DNA of 50,814 bases from JBCCXL01 sp039191605 (GCA_039191605.1 JBCCXL010000031.1:1-50814), one strand, 5' to 3'; counted from the stretch's first letter, positions 16,877 to 26,572 are shown. The notes: generated by a model not told the origin, from the letters alone. Program-made: numbers and translations.

Positions 16877-19800
16877 TCACGCGAGCATCTCCAGATAGAT
16901 CTCGACCCGATCGAAGATCTCCTCGTAGGGCAGGCCCGACAAACCTGATAGCTCATTCCGTGAATCGCTCTGGGCGAGCATCGACGCCGCGGCACCGGCG
17001 GCCATGCCGCCGGGCCCTCCCGCCGCCAGCTGGCCGAGGGTCCGCGGCCCGCCGAGGGAGCCGGACCTACCACCACCACTGCCGGCGAGGGTGTAGCTCA
17101 CGCTTTTGCTCACCTTGAGGGTGAAGCACCAGCAAATCTTGATGCGCAGGCTGACGTGGCCGTGGCCGACGAGACTCCCGTTGCCGTACACCACCTCGAG
17201 ACGCAGGGTGACGCTGGCGCTGACGATGCCCAGCACGTTGACCCGGCCGGAGATCATGAACACGATCCCCAGGGTGAGCCCTCCCTGGCCACTGCGGTAG
17301 CGGGCGGTGATACCGAAATAGACGTAGACCCCGCCCTTGATGGGGCCGAGGGCGATCGCCAGGCTGGCGGAGGCGGTGATCGCCATGTCGACGGCGCTCT
17401 GCACCTTGCCGGTCGCCGGGAAATAGCGGCTGTCGGCCACCAGGTAACCGCCGCCGCCGAGAATGAAGACCGAGAGGTTGAAGGGGATGTCCGGCCTCGC
17501 CAGCAGGAAGGCCAGGGCGATATGAAAGCCGTCCTCACCGTCGCCGGCCTGCGGCGATTCCGCCGCCCAGCGCACGGCGAAGCGAGTGCCCACAGAAAGG
17601 CCCGAGATGCCGAAGGTTCCGACCTCCGTATCCGGAATCGGCAGCGACAGGATCGAAACTACTCCGGTGGGCTCGACTCGCAGGGTCAGGCCGTCGATTC
17701 CGGACACCAGCTCCGCCAGCAGCTGGTTGATGAACTCCAGCACCTTGGCCAGCTCGATCTTCTTGGCGTCGATCTGGAAGCGCAGCTTGCCGTCGCGATC
17801 GAAGTGCAGGGTGGTGCCGTGGAGCGAAACGATGGTGGAGCCGCCGATCTTCAGCAGCCAGCTGGCGAAGATGCGCCCCTCCACCTCTCGGCGCACAGAG
17901 CCATCGGCGGCGCTGACGCTCGCCTTCGCCAGAGCCTCGAACTGAGCCTCCTCCACCTCTAGGGTCAGGGGGCCAGTGCTGAATACCGTCGCTCGCTTCG
18001 CCAGCTCGATATCGACCTTGGCCTCGAACCAGGCGCGGCGAGTCGCGGGATCGAGGCCGTGGCGCACGTCCACGCCATCGGCGGCGGTGGGCATCTTGAC
18101 GCCGGAGAACAGATTGCCAAGGGACAGCCCGCCGAAATCCGGCAGGATGTCCGAGAGATCGAAGTTCCGCAGATCCTCGGGGATCAGCTTCTCCCCCAGC
18201 TCCTTGACCGGTAGGTCCACCCCCAGAGGCTTGAGAGCCTCGACGGCGTCCGCCACCTGGGCGGCCCGCGCGATCACCGGGGTGACCCCAATTCGCTGAT
18301 CCAGCTCGTTGTAGAAGAAGGCCACCTCCGGCCGATCGAAGGCCAGACCCCCGACCTCCGGCGGCTCGCCGAAGGCCCGCACCAGGCGCAGGCCGGCCTG
18401 TTCTACGGCCTGGCCCTGGCGCTGAATACGGCGCAGGGTGGCAAACTCCTGGCGATACTCAGCCTCGAGATCTTCCAATATGGAGTCACGCTCAGCCTCG
18501 AGACCCCGCCTCAGAGCATCGACCTCCTGCTGCGCCTCCTCTAACTTCGATGTCACATCGTCCTTTAGCTTGTTGGCCCGAGTCTCGATCCCGGAAGCCC
18601 AACCGGAAAGCGCATTGGCTTCGGGAGCCCATTCGTCATAGAGCTGCTTCTCCGCGTTCTTGAATTCGGTCTTGAGACCTTCAGCGAAACCCTCTGCCCA
18701 TTCCTTTACCGGCTGAGTCCACTGCGCCAGCTGATCTTCTACCTGGCCAACGGTGTTGACGATCTCTTCGATGATCTCGTTGCCAACGGTCAGTAGCTCT
18801 TGCTCCAAATTAGCGATGGCGTCGTGCTTCCACTTCTCCAGAGCCTCAATCTTCTTCTCGAGCTCGGCGACATCCTTAGACCAGGCATTCAGCTGGTCTT
18901 CCCCCAGGACTTCTAGCTCCTTTGCACCATCGAGAATGCCCCCCACCACGGTTCCTTGGATCTCTCTAGTGACCTTCAAGCCCCGGCGTAGCTCACCCAC
19001 CACCTCCCGCAGCCGCAGAACTTGAGGCTGCAAGAACTTGAGCGCGGCGTCGGTCTGCGTACGAAGCTCAGACTCCAGGCGCTTGATCAGCCCACCGATC
19101 GGTAGCTGCGAGCCATCAACGTTGATCTTCGGCGCGTTCTCCACAAAGGCACGAATCTTGGCCAAAGCCCCCTCGACCTGGAAAAGTAGCGCCGACGCCC
19201 GCCGCTCGAAGCGTTCCGGCGCGACGAAGGCCTTGTCGGTGGCTTTTTCGACATCCCGGCCCAGCTCCGTCAACAACGCCGCGGCTTCAGCCCGAATCTG
19301 CCGCACGTCGGCGATAGCTTGGCGTAATGGAGGCAATAGAGCATCGCCCAGCACCGAGGGGGATGGGGTGAGCAGGACCGCCTGCCGGCCAAGATCCTGC
19401 ACTGTGGCCTGCAGGTGCCGCCGAAGAACCTTGCGTACCGCCTCGCTGCCGCTGGAGCGCTCGCGATGAGCTGTCCGCAGGATTTCCAGCAGCGCCTTCT
19501 CTAGCGCCGAGTCGCCGCTCCCGCTGTAAATCAGGCGCTGCAGCTCACGCTTCAGGGCTTTTTGGCTCTGCTCCTCAAAGGCTTCAAAAACCTTTTCCGA
19601 ATCATTCCAGGTATCGATGGCGGCTCTAGCCTCGGCACCAACGTTGTCGAGAGTCGCCTTGACGGCATTGACCTCACCACCTACTGCCTCTAGCGCTTCC
19701 CTTACCTGCTCCAGGGCTTTATGTCCACTGGAAATGGTGCCGCTGGCCGGCAGCGACGCCAGTGCCTCCGCGAAGCGCTCGTCGATCGCACGCCGCAGGT

Positions 19801-22800
19801 CGCCCAAAGGATCCGGCGCCGGGGCGCTAAGACCGGAACCCAGCGGGGCCCGAGACATCGTGACGGTCGACAGCCGCCCGGCCATCGGCTGATTCTTGCG
19901 GTGCACCCCGAGGTCCGCGCCATGAGGGGATGGGTCGAGGCGGAAGGTGGTGGGGCTATGGCCTTCGGGCACAGCATCGTCACCCCTGGTAGTCTGCCTC
20001 AGGCGGCCGCCGGAAAACCCACCAACCGGCGTGGGCCGAGCCCCGGAGCCATAGTCGATGTCGATCATCGGCGGCCATAAATCAGTATCCGTCGCATCGA
20101 CCGTAGGGTCTTGAGTCTTCGTAGTGCGAGTAAAGAAGGCGAGGTTTTGCGGGTTTTCGATCAAGCGCTCCACCGGCACCGTCTTGCCGTCCACCACCGA
20201 GAGCACCGTGAGCCGCACCCGAGGCTTGGGAAAGACGTCCGAGGGCTGGGCATCGACCACCCACAGCGGCACCTTCCAGCCCTGCTCCCGCATTCCCTCG
20301 GGGCGCCCCTCCTCCACGTCGGAGCCCCAGGCGCTCTTGACGGCGAAGCGCACCACCTGGTTGGGATCTTCGGCGAAGGTGCAGCGAGTCACGAAGCCCG
20401 CCCATTCCGGAGCGCCGCCGAGCTTGTCCGGGTAGGAGCGGGTGTTCTCCAGCAGCTCCACGTACTCCCGCACCTTGCGCAGCACCGGCCGCCCGCCGAG
20501 GGGATTCTGATCGTTCACGAATTGGCGGGACGGCACCACCGAGCGCTCGTAGACGATGATGTGCTTGGCGCGGTGCCAGAAAACGCCGATGCGGCCGATA
20601 CGCTCCACTCGGTAGGCAAAGGTGCGCCCCATGGAGACGTCGGCGTAGAGAGCCGTCTTGCCCTGGTCGAAGGAGCTCATCTGATGCCCCCAAGCGCCGA
20701 GGGCCGAGAGACGCAGATCCGCCAGCTCCGCCTCCACCGAGGCCGGCCAGGGATCGTTCTGCCCTCCCATCACCGCCTCGTAGATATTGGCGCTCTCAAA
20801 ACCCCAGGAGACTCCACCACACAGCTTGTCGGAGTCGGGGCCGCAAAGCTCTTGGGCCGCTGCCCCCGTGGGATCGGCCTCGGACGGCGGCGGCACCTCC
20901 AACGGGGGCTGTAGATCAGCCCCTCCCGCGGCCGCTACCAGGGAGGGGACTCCCGCGGCGCGGCGATCCGGCAGCCGGATCCAGCAGCTCACGCCCTCCC
21001 GGCGCTGTAGCGCCTGCACCCTGCCGGCGTCCCACGCCTCCAGCACCGCCAGCCGAGCCAGCAGCTGGCGATGGTAGCGGTTCCAGCGATAGCGCGCCCG
21101 ATCCCAGCTGAGGTCGACCCCCGCATCGGATCCGGTCTCCCGCTTCGCCTTCCTCTCTACCTCCTCGAACCAATCCCTATTCACAGACCATCGCCGCCGC
21201 CGGTCCATCGCCCCAGGAAGATCGCCCACCAGCGCCGTCACTTCCGCCAGTCGGATCAGGTCGGAGGAAAGGTCGGCGGTGCAGGAGAGGCCGTAGAGAA
21301 TCTCCAGGTGCAAGGCCTCCAGCTCGACCCCCGGCAGCTCTCGCCCCGGCGCCGAGAGCAGCCGCCGGAAGTTCCACGGCACTTCCGGAAAGGCCTGCTG
21401 AAAGTACTTCGTTCGCAGCGATAGACTCGCCGGCGGCCCGAGTCGGAAATCCGCCACTTCTCCTTCTTCTAGGTTGCGGTAGCGCAGCATCGTCTCCCCC
21501 ACCGCCTGGGGCGGCAGGGTGAGGCAGAAACCGGCGAGGGACGGCTGGTTGATGTGCCACACCCCAGGATCGATGCCCCCGGTGCTCCAGTTGGCCACCT
21601 CCGTCCCCAGAGGAGCGGAAAGCAAGGAGCCGATGGGATCGAAGGCCACGACGGCCGCAAGGAAGGGATCCGAATCCAGCACCAGTACCCGCTGAACCGG
21701 CTGCAGCTCACAGGGGTCGGTGTTCCGCGGCGAGGCTGGTGCGGCCCCGGCCACCACGGCGCTGGCCGCAGCGGCATCCTCGAATGGAGTCGCCGAATCC
21801 TCTGCCGGCGAGGCTACTGAATCGTCTACCGGCTGTGCCGCGGCCTCGACTATCGGCTGAGCCGCCGCACCGTCCCCACCTCGTGTCGTGACGCCATCTC
21901 CAGTTTGCGAAGTCGAATCGCCGTTCCCGGCGAGGCGAGCCGCTGCATTCGTCTGTTGATTCGAGCCTTCGCGACTTGAATTACCGCTGAGGTCGGGACG
22001 GAAGAGCCGAAGATGAAGTTCCAGACCCTGGTTCTGGCTCCGAACCTCCCTCGCTTCCAGCAGCAATCCGGTGTCGGTCCTGGACCGCCCGCCGAAGGGA
22101 TCTGCGATCACCAGGGGCGCCGACCGGCTGGAAGCACATCGGATGGCGCTCTCTCGCCCCCTCGCCTCTACGCCGAGGTCTGCGATCCACCTACCGCTGG
22201 TGGTCGACGATTCGTCAAAACACACCGCCTCGTTCGGTGCATCATCCTGCCCGCCGGGCCGCACCCGGGCGACGGACCAAGTGGATTGAATGTCGACATC
22301 CTCGAGGCGATAGCCAGCCTGCCCTAGGGGCCGCGGCTTCAGGACCAAACGGAAAAGTATGTCCGCCCTGAAAGCTTCATTGTCAGAGGCAGAAGCAGCT
22401 GAAGCTTTCGCTAGCTCGATGTCCAACGCGCCGAATCGCAGAACCGGCGAATCGCTCTCCTTATAGTCTGCCTGCAGTAGGGCCTTCTCGGCATAGATGC
22501 TCAGCGCGCCCGCTCGGGAAGCCACATCGCGGATGTGTTCTAGCTGCTTGAACTCGAAGGCCGATGTCGCCGAAAGAGGGTTTGCCGCTACTGCTGCGCC
22601 GGGGGAACCCTGCAGCATTCCTTTGAGAAGACTGCCGTCATGGAGCCGTAGCTGTGGGAACTCGAGCTTTAGATTCTCGGCATCCGTGAAGCGAAGCGAT
22701 AGAGAGTGGCTTTGAACTTCGATTCTTGGGCTACTGCCTTGGAAAGGTGAAGAATTCAAGACTGGCGGATGCCCCGGCAAGATGAGTTTGGGCCTCGCTG

Positions 22801-23923
22801 CGCCATTCGTCGGAGCTGTGCATTGATCAACGGCGGAGAGCGGTGTCACGGCGGAAATTGGCTCATCAACTCGGTAGACAAGATCCCAGCAAACCTTCTC
22901 TGTGCCGCTAGAGCTTGCTTCGCTAGGGAATTTAGGGACCTGCGTATGGGGTGAACCGGGTCGCACCAATAGCGATGAATCCAGCAGCCGAGAAGCCGCG
23001 CTAGACCAAATCTCGCCACCCCACACATGGCTGAGTCCGAAAAAACCAACCAGCCAAGAGCGATGCCGAGGTCGTTCCTCCAAATCCGGCACGTGCTTCG
23101 TCGAAAGCTGAATCAGCCGAATTGGCGTTGTCTTCGAGGCTTCGTCCTTGGGCAAATAAATAGTTTCCCCGAACGCCTTCCATGCAGACCATTGTTTATT
23201 CGGCAGAGGGTCCGAAGCCCAGAGTTCTTCATCTCCACACTCTCTATCAGACTTTTCCCAACCACCATAAGTCGGCCGAGCAACTACACTAAATATTGCA
23301 GTTGCGCCCCTGACTTCGTCTTCATTGGATATTCGAATACTGCTAGAAGTGATCCAATGCATCTCCAGTCTAACTTCATTCTCTTCATCCAATGACTCCC
23401 ACTCAACAGAACTAATTAATGAACGAAAAAGGCAAGACTCTCGCATACCATCAGCTGGTACCTTCGCCCGCATGCCGAGATATTCCCTCCGCTTAGGAAT
23501 GCCCTCCGGTATTTCTTCCAAAAGATTAATCGCAAAAATATCCCCCTTACCAAGCTGCAGATCATTCCTCTTACGCAGCCTGTCATTAGCATAAAAAGCA
23601 ATAAGCCCTCCACCTTCCGAGAACACTACCTTAAGCCCAAACCGCCCAATTCCCCCCCAAAAATAACAAGCAATTTCAGCATCCAAAAACATACGACCAC
23701 GATCACGCTTATTCTTACTCCAATCGTTATGCTTAACACTGCCGGGCATGACAGGAATTCGCAGAGCCGGCCTAAGCTTCTCAAAACTCTCGGAACCTAA
23801 ATCCCAATAGATACCTACAAATAAAACACAAGACTCGAGCTCCTGAAGCTTTTCAAGGTTTCCCCCAACAAAGGGAATAAGTTCTCCCGACTCAAGCTCC
23901 AAACAAGCGACACGCGACATCAT
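16877..23923 (-). CDS. Giant unrecognised multidomain protein (2348 aa) with coiled-coil stalk and Gly-rich C-terminal domain
   Basis: Function unknown. Rough architecture: residues 1-330, globular, encoded by markedly AT-richer DNA; 330-640, strand-rich; 640-730, a low-complexity Ala/Asp/Ser/Gln linker; 730-1370, mixed, with Trp-rich segments; 1370-1850, a long helical/coiled-coil region (LEKKIEALEKWKHDAIANLE, LEEAQQEVDALRRGLEAERD); 1960-2275, a strand-rich, Gly/Val/Ile-rich domain (YLVADSRYFPATGKVQ, GPIKGGVYVYFGITARY); then a Gly/Ala tail. There is no signal peptide. Two ATGs stand together at 23923 and 23920; GGAGG is best spaced for the second. It heads the operon that continues with the 1708-aa protein. 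The stalk plus strand-rich tip suggests a filamentous or structural role, but no family was recognised. Confidence 0.72.
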   Translation of the reverse strand: MMSRVACLELESGELIPFVGGNLEKLQELESCVLFVGIYWDLGSESFEKLRPALRIPVMPGSVKHNDWSKNKRDRGRMFLDAEIACYFWGGIGRFGLKVVFSEGGGLIAFYANDRLRKRNDLQLGKGDIFAINLLEEIPEGIPKRREYLGMRAKVPADGMRESCLFRSLISSVEWESLDEENEVRLEMHWITSSSIRISNEDEVRGATAIFSVVARPTYGGWEKSDRECGDEELWASDPLPNKQWSAWKAFGETIYLPKDEASKTTPIRLIQLSTKHVPDLEERPRHRSWLVGFFGLSHVWGGEIWSSAASRLLDSSLLVRPGSPHTQVPKFPSEASSSGTEKVCWDLVYRVDEPISAVTPLSAVDQCTAPTNGAARPKLILPGHPPVLNSSPFQGSSPRIEVQSHSLSLRFTDAENLKLEFPQLRLHDGSLLKGMLQGSPGAAVAANPLSATSAFEFKQLEHIRDVASRAGALSIYAEKALLQADYKESDSPVLRFGALDIELAKASAASASDNEAFRADILFRLVLKPRPLGQAGYRLEDVDIQSTWSVARVRPGGQDDAPNEAVCFDESSTTSGRWIADLGVEARGRESAIRCASSRSAPLVIADPFGGRSRTDTGLLLEAREVRSQNQGLELHLRLFRPDLSGNSSREGSNQQTNAAARLAGNGDSTSQTGDGVTTRGGDGAAAQPIVEAAAQPVDDSVASPAEDSATPFEDAAAASAVVAGAAPASPRNTDPCELQPVQRVLVLDSDPFLAAVVAFDPIGSLLSAPLGTEVANWSTGGIDPGVWHINQPSLAGFCLTLPPQAVGETMLRYRNLEEGEVADFRLGPPASLSLRTKYFQQAFPEVPWNFRRLLSAPGRELPGVELEALHLEILYGLSCTADLSSDLIRLAEVTALVGDLPGAMDRRRRWSVNRDWFEEVERKAKRETGSDAGVDLSWDRARYRWNRYHRQLLARLAVLEAWDAGRVQALQRREGVSCWIRLPDRRAAGVPSLVAAAGGADLQPPLEVPPPSEADPTGAAAQELCGPDSDKLCGGVSWGFESANIYEAVMGGQNDPWPASVEAELADLRLSALGAWGHQMSSFDQGKTALYADVSMGRTFAYRVERIGRIGVFWHRAKHIIVYERSVVPSRQFVNDQNPLGGRPVLRKVREYVELLENTRSYPDKLGGAPEWAGFVTRCTFAEDPNQVVRFAVKSAWGSDVEEGRPEGMREQGWKVPLWVVDAQPSDVFPKPRVRLTVLSVVDGKTVPVERLIENPQNLAFFTRTTKTQDPTVDATDTDLWPPMIDIDYGSGARPTPVGGFSGGRLRQTTRGDDAVPEGHSPTTFRLDPSPHGADLGVHRKNQPMAGRLSTVTMSRAPLGSGLSAPAPDPLGDLRRAIDERFAEALASLPASGTISSGHKALEQVREALEAVGGEVNAVKATLDNVGAEARAAIDTWNDSEKVFEAFEEQSQKALKRELQRLIYSGSGDSALEKALLEILRTAHRERSSGSEAVRKVLRRHLQATVQDLGRQAVLLTPSPSVLGDALLPPLRQAIADVRQIRAEAAALLTELGRDVEKATDKAFVAPERFERRASALLFQVEGALAKIRAFVENAPKINVDGSQLPIGGLIKRLESELRTQTDAALKFLQPQVLRLREVVGELRRGLKVTREIQGTVVGGILDGAKELEVLGEDQLNAWSKDVAELEKKIEALEKWKHDAIANLEQELLTVGNEIIEEIVNTVGQVEDQLAQWTQPVKEWAEGFAEGLKTEFKNAEKQLYDEWAPEANALSGWASGIETRANKLKDDVTSKLEEAQQEVDALRRGLEAERDSILEDLEAEYRQEFATLRRIQRQGQAVEQAGLRLVRAFGEPPEVGGLAFDRPEVAFFYNELDQRIGVTPVIARAAQVADAVEALKPLGVDLPVKELGEKLIPEDLRNFDLSDILPDFGGLSLGNLFSGVKMPTAADGVDVRHGLDPATRRAWFEAKVDIELAKRATVFSTGPLTLEVEEAQFEALAKASVSAADGSVRREVEGRIFASWLLKIGGSTIVSLHGTTLHFDRDGKLRFQIDAKKIELAKVLEFINQLLAELVSGIDGLTLRVEPTGVVSILSLPIPDTEVGTFGISGLSVGTRFAVRWAAESPQAGDGEDGFHIALAFLLARPDIPFNLSVFILGGGGYLVADSRYFPATGKVQSAVDMAITASASLAIALGPIKGGVYVYFGITARYRSGQGGLTLGIVFMISGRVNVLGIVSASVTLRLEVVYGNGSLVGHGHVSLRIKICWCFTLKVSKSVSYTLAGSGGGRSGSLGGPRTLGQLAAGGPGGMAAGAAASMLAQSDSRNELSGLSGLPYEEIFDRVEIYLEMLA

Positions 23924-24269
23924 GCCTCCAACCCTGTGATCAGAGTAGATTCTTTATAAATTATTTTCCGCGATTAAAAATTTTCAGAAGAATGAATGAT
24001 TCGTCAAGTCTTCAGCAGTGACAAAACCGTGACAGCACTCAGAGATCCCTAGAGCTCATAACTCCCTAGCCCGAGAACATTCCGCTAAGCTTTCACCGCC
24101 GACTCGCCAGTCGCCGCCCTATTTTCAGGGGCAGCCACCGCCCCGTCCAGCACGAAATCCCCATCGGATCTCGGTGATGACAAGGGTCTCCCCAGCGCCC
24201 CCACCGGGGCCTCTAATCCCCGCATAGAGTTCCCGCGGCCTAGGCTCAACGACAGGGGAGCCCCAAAGA

Positions 24270-24307
24270 AAAAGTCCCCGGGATCCTCAGGATCTTCGGG
24301 GACTTTT
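24270..24307. terminator. Bidirectional A/T-flanked hairpin
   Basis: The arms AAAAGTCCCCG (24270-24280) and CGGGGACTTTT (24297-24307) are perfectly complementary, with an inner GATCCT/AGGATC stem. The A-run on one side and T-run on the other make it a plausible Rho-independent terminator in both directions. It would isolate the giant operon from the HU transcript. Confidence 0.75.
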
Positions 24308-24631
24308 CGATTCAGAAGCGAAGGAAACTCCGGGAGGTGGCTGCCGGAAGTATCCTCGCGCCAGATCGGATTGCTGACTCGGTCTCGATCGCCTCAATCC
24401 CTACGGGCGGATGAATGAGGAGTCTGGTCTAGGCCGAGCTGAGTGCCGAATCGCCTACATCTTCCGACCCCGTGCTGAAGGCGTCTTCTCCGCGACGCCA
24501 ATCAGGGCGGTGGGAGAAAGATTCTCGAGGGGAAGGAGAGCAGCTCGGCGGGATCAGGGAGCTAGAGACAAAGGGAAGGAAAGCGAAGGAAAAGAGAGTC
24601 GCCGCGCAAACCCTGGGGGTCGCGGCATGGC

Positions 24632-24650
24632 GCGGCACCGCGAGTGCCGC
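24632..24650 (-). terminator. Hairpin just after the HU gene
   Basis: GCGGCAC/GTGCCGC forms a 7-bp stem with a 5-base loop, nine bases past the HU stop on the minus strand. A pyrimidine-rich stretch follows about 30 bases later, but there is no immediate T-run, so this is a weak terminator call. Confidence 0.4.
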
Positions 24651-24658
24651 TGCCGGAA

Positions 24659-24940
24659 TTACTCGTTGAGAGCTTCCTTGAGGTCCTTACCGGCCTTGAA
24701 GCGGGCGCTGTTGCTCGCGGCGATGGTGATGGACTCGCCGGTGCGGGGGTTGCGGCCCTTGCGCTCCTCACGGTGGGAGACGCTGAAGGTGCCAAAGCCC
24801 GGCACGCTGACGCGCTCGCCATCCGCCAGAACGTCGGTGATCACGTCGAAGACAGCGTCGAACGCCTCGCCCGCCTGCTTCTTGGTAATCCCCTCGACGG
24901 AGTCGACAACCGCATCCACAATATCTGCTTTACCAGCCAT
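24659..24940 (-). CDS. hup: HU-family DNA-binding protein
   Basis: Nucleoid-associated histone-like protein, 93 aa, acting as a dimer that bends DNA. It matches the HU fold closely: helical N-terminus (DIVDAVVDSVEGITKKQAGEAFDAVFDVI), the GERVSVPGFGTFSVSHREERKGRNPRTGE turn and beta-arm, and the terminal helix FKAGKDLKEALNE. AAGGAGA lies a few bases before ATG. A near-consensus promoter is at 24992-25020, fitting the high expression expected of HU. Single gene, flanked by hairpins. Confidence 0.96.
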   Translation of the reverse strand: MAGKADIVDAVVDSVEGITKKQAGEAFDAVFDVITDVLADGERVSVPGFGTFSVSHREERKGRNPRTGESITIAASNSARFKAGKDLKEALNE

Positions 24941-24991
24941 TGATGTTCTCCTTGTTCAATTTGAGCCAGTACCGAACGGCACAGGTCGGTA

Positions 24992-25020
24992 AAGATATGG
25001 CAGCCACTGTCTGATGTCAA
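24992..25020 (-). promoter_or_regulatory. HU gene promoter
   Basis: On the minus strand TTGACA (25015-25020) and TATCTT (24992-24997) are exactly 17 bases apart. This is one of the best sigma70-type promoters in the window, giving a leader of about 45 bases before the HU ATG. Confidence 0.8.
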
Positions 25021-25133
25021 CAAATCCGCGCCTTTGCGGCGTTTTTCAGACCTCCAAAAGCCTCTGGAGAGCGCCCCTCCTCAGCCCCCTTCAGGGGCCT
25101 GTCTAGAGAGCCGTCCGGCATGCCTCACTACCT

Positions 25134-26570
25134 CTAGCGGAAACGCTCCATCACATGGACCGTAAAGCCGTCATGATCGTCTTCCGGCAGCACTCTCCAT
25201 AGGCCCGGGGCGACCACGCCTCGGGCCGCCGGTGGCGCCAGCCAGTCGGCCAGGGGGGCCGGTCGGAAGTCCTTACCGAGGTCGGCGAGGAAGGCGTTCA
25301 CCACCTCCTCGTTCTCCTCCACCTCCACCGAGCAGGTGATCGCCACCAGTAGACCGCCGGGGGCCACCAGCGGGGCGCTGCCCTTCAGCAGCCGGCGCGA
25401 GGTCGAGCTCATGCGCCCGATTTCCGAGCCGCTGAGCCGCCACTTGAGCTCCGGGTTCTTGCGCAGCGTTCCGGTTCCGCTGCAGGGTAGATCGAGGATC
25501 ACTCGATCGAAGGGGGCAGCCCAAGGGGGAGCGCCAGCGTCCGCCACCGTCAACGGAAGATCGAGGTCGAGTCGCTGGAGGTTCTCCCGCAGGCGGCCGA
25601 GGCGCGAGGCGGAGAGGTCCGCTAAGGTGAGCTGAACCTCCGGCTCCCAGGCGTAGAGGGCCAGGCTCTTGCCGCCGGGAGCCGCCGCGGCGTCCAGCAC
25701 CCGCTCCCCGGCCCGCGGCGGCGGCAGCAGCGCGGAGAGCTGGGAGATCTCGTCCTGAATGTAGATCCGGCCGTGCCGAAAGCACTCGGTGGTGAGGGGA
25801 TTGCCGCGCCTCACCGTCAATCCCAGCGGGGCCCACTGCGAGGGCTCTACGTCCAGCCCCGCCTCGATCAGCTCTTCCGCCACCACTTCCCGCCCTCCGC
25901 GGTGGCGAAACGCCAGCAGCTGTAGCGGACGATGGCGGTTGTTGTTGCGCATCAAGTCCCGCGCCCCGCTCTCGCCGAAGCGCTGCAGCCAGCGCTGGGC
26001 CAGCAGGTCTGGATGACTCCACTCCACCGCCAGGCGCCGGGCCGGATCCTTGATCTCCACCGGCCAGTCTTCCAGGCGAGAAGCGCGGGCGATGCGCCGC
26101 AGGACGGCGTTGACGAAGCTCGCCGCTCCTCGATGGGTGAGCTGATGAGCCTGCTCCACCGCCTCGTGGACGGCGGCGTGGGCCGGTACTCGATCGAGGA
26201 AGAGCAGCTGATAGGCGGCGATGCGCAGCGGTGCCCACAGCGGCTTTTCGATGGCGTCGAGCCCTCGGGAGGCGGCGCGGGTGATCACGTCGTCCAGGCG
26301 CCGCAGCCAGCGCAGAGTGCCGTAGACCAGCTCCTGAAGCAGCGCCAGATCCCGCTCGTCGAAGCGCACCATCACAGGCGCCAGGAAGGTCTCCACCGGG
26401 GCCCGTGAATCGAGGGTCCGCTCCACCACCCAGGCGGCCGACACCCGCACGTTGTCCTGGGGAGAGCGCCGCACCGTGGCCCGACGCTGGTGACCGCCGC
26501 TGCGGCGATTCCCTGCCCGCCGTCGACCGGCGCCGGAAGTCTTTCGCTTCGCCATCGCAGCTCGTCCCAT
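25134..26570 (-). CDS. rsmB: 16S rRNA m5C967 methyltransferase RsmB
   Basis: Methylates C967 of 16S rRNA using SAM. A basic leader of about 40 residues precedes a NusB-like helical domain (residues 40-170), followed by the Rossmann methyltransferase domain with VLDAAAAPGGKSL. The two conserved cysteines of m5C enzymes are in DLPCSGTGTLRKNPELKWR (near 363) and ITCSVEVEENEEVV (near 412). It follows fmt with a few bases of overlap or near-overlap, the classic fmt-rsmB order. The start is uncertain: ATG 26570, TTG 26576 (four-base overlap with the fmt stop) or ATG 26555 are all in frame. Confidence 0.95.
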   Translation of the reverse strand: MGRAAMAKRKTSGAGRRRAGNRRSGGHQRRATVRRSPQDNVRVSAAWVVERTLDSRAPVETFLAPVMVRFDERDLALLQELVYGTLRWLRRLDDVITRAASRGLDAIEKPLWAPLRIAAYQLLFLDRVPAHAAVHEAVEQAHQLTHRGAASFVNAVLRRIARASRLEDWPVEIKDPARRLAVEWSHPDLLAQRWLQRFGESGARDLMRNNNRHRPLQLLAFRHRGGREVVAEELIEAGLDVEPSQWAPLGLTVRRGNPLTTECFRHGRIYIQDEISQLSALLPPPRAGERVLDAAAAPGGKSLALYAWEPEVQLTLADLSASRLGRLRENLQRLDLDLPLTVADAGAPPWAAPFDRVILDLPCSGTGTLRKNPELKWRLSGSEIGRMSSTSRRLLKGSAPLVAPGGLLVAITCSVEVEENEEVVNAFLADLGKDFRPAPLADWLAPPAARGVVAPGLWRVLPEDDHDGFTVHVMERFR

Positions 26571-26572
26571 CC

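Larger units (their letters stand above)
23924..24658. other. 735-base intergenic region before the giant operon
   Basis: This separates the HU gene (whose 3' end faces it) from the start of the giant operon. The half next to the giant gene (23924-24030) is AT-rich and likely holds its promoter; on the minus strand TTGACG (24002-24007) and a TATAAA-like box near 23953-23958 are seen, but no clean pair. Two hairpins (24270-24307, 24632-24650) are annotated separately. No tRNA, SRP RNA or other RNA gene was recognised. Confidence 0.5.

Noticed and set aside
11713..17079. Full open frame of the second giant gene reaching 17079.
   Set aside because: The first 240 bases overlap the upstream gene; GTG 16839 has an AGGAG site at good distance.
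10685..23923. Giant proteins as part of a phage tail or contractile injection system.
   Set aside because: No sheath, tube, baseplate, spike or AAA+ ATPase genes are next to them; size and coiled coil alone are not enough.
24310..24658. tRNA, 4.5S or 6S RNA gene between the two hairpins.
   Set aside because: No cloverleaf, T-loop or SRP GGAA-type signature could be found.
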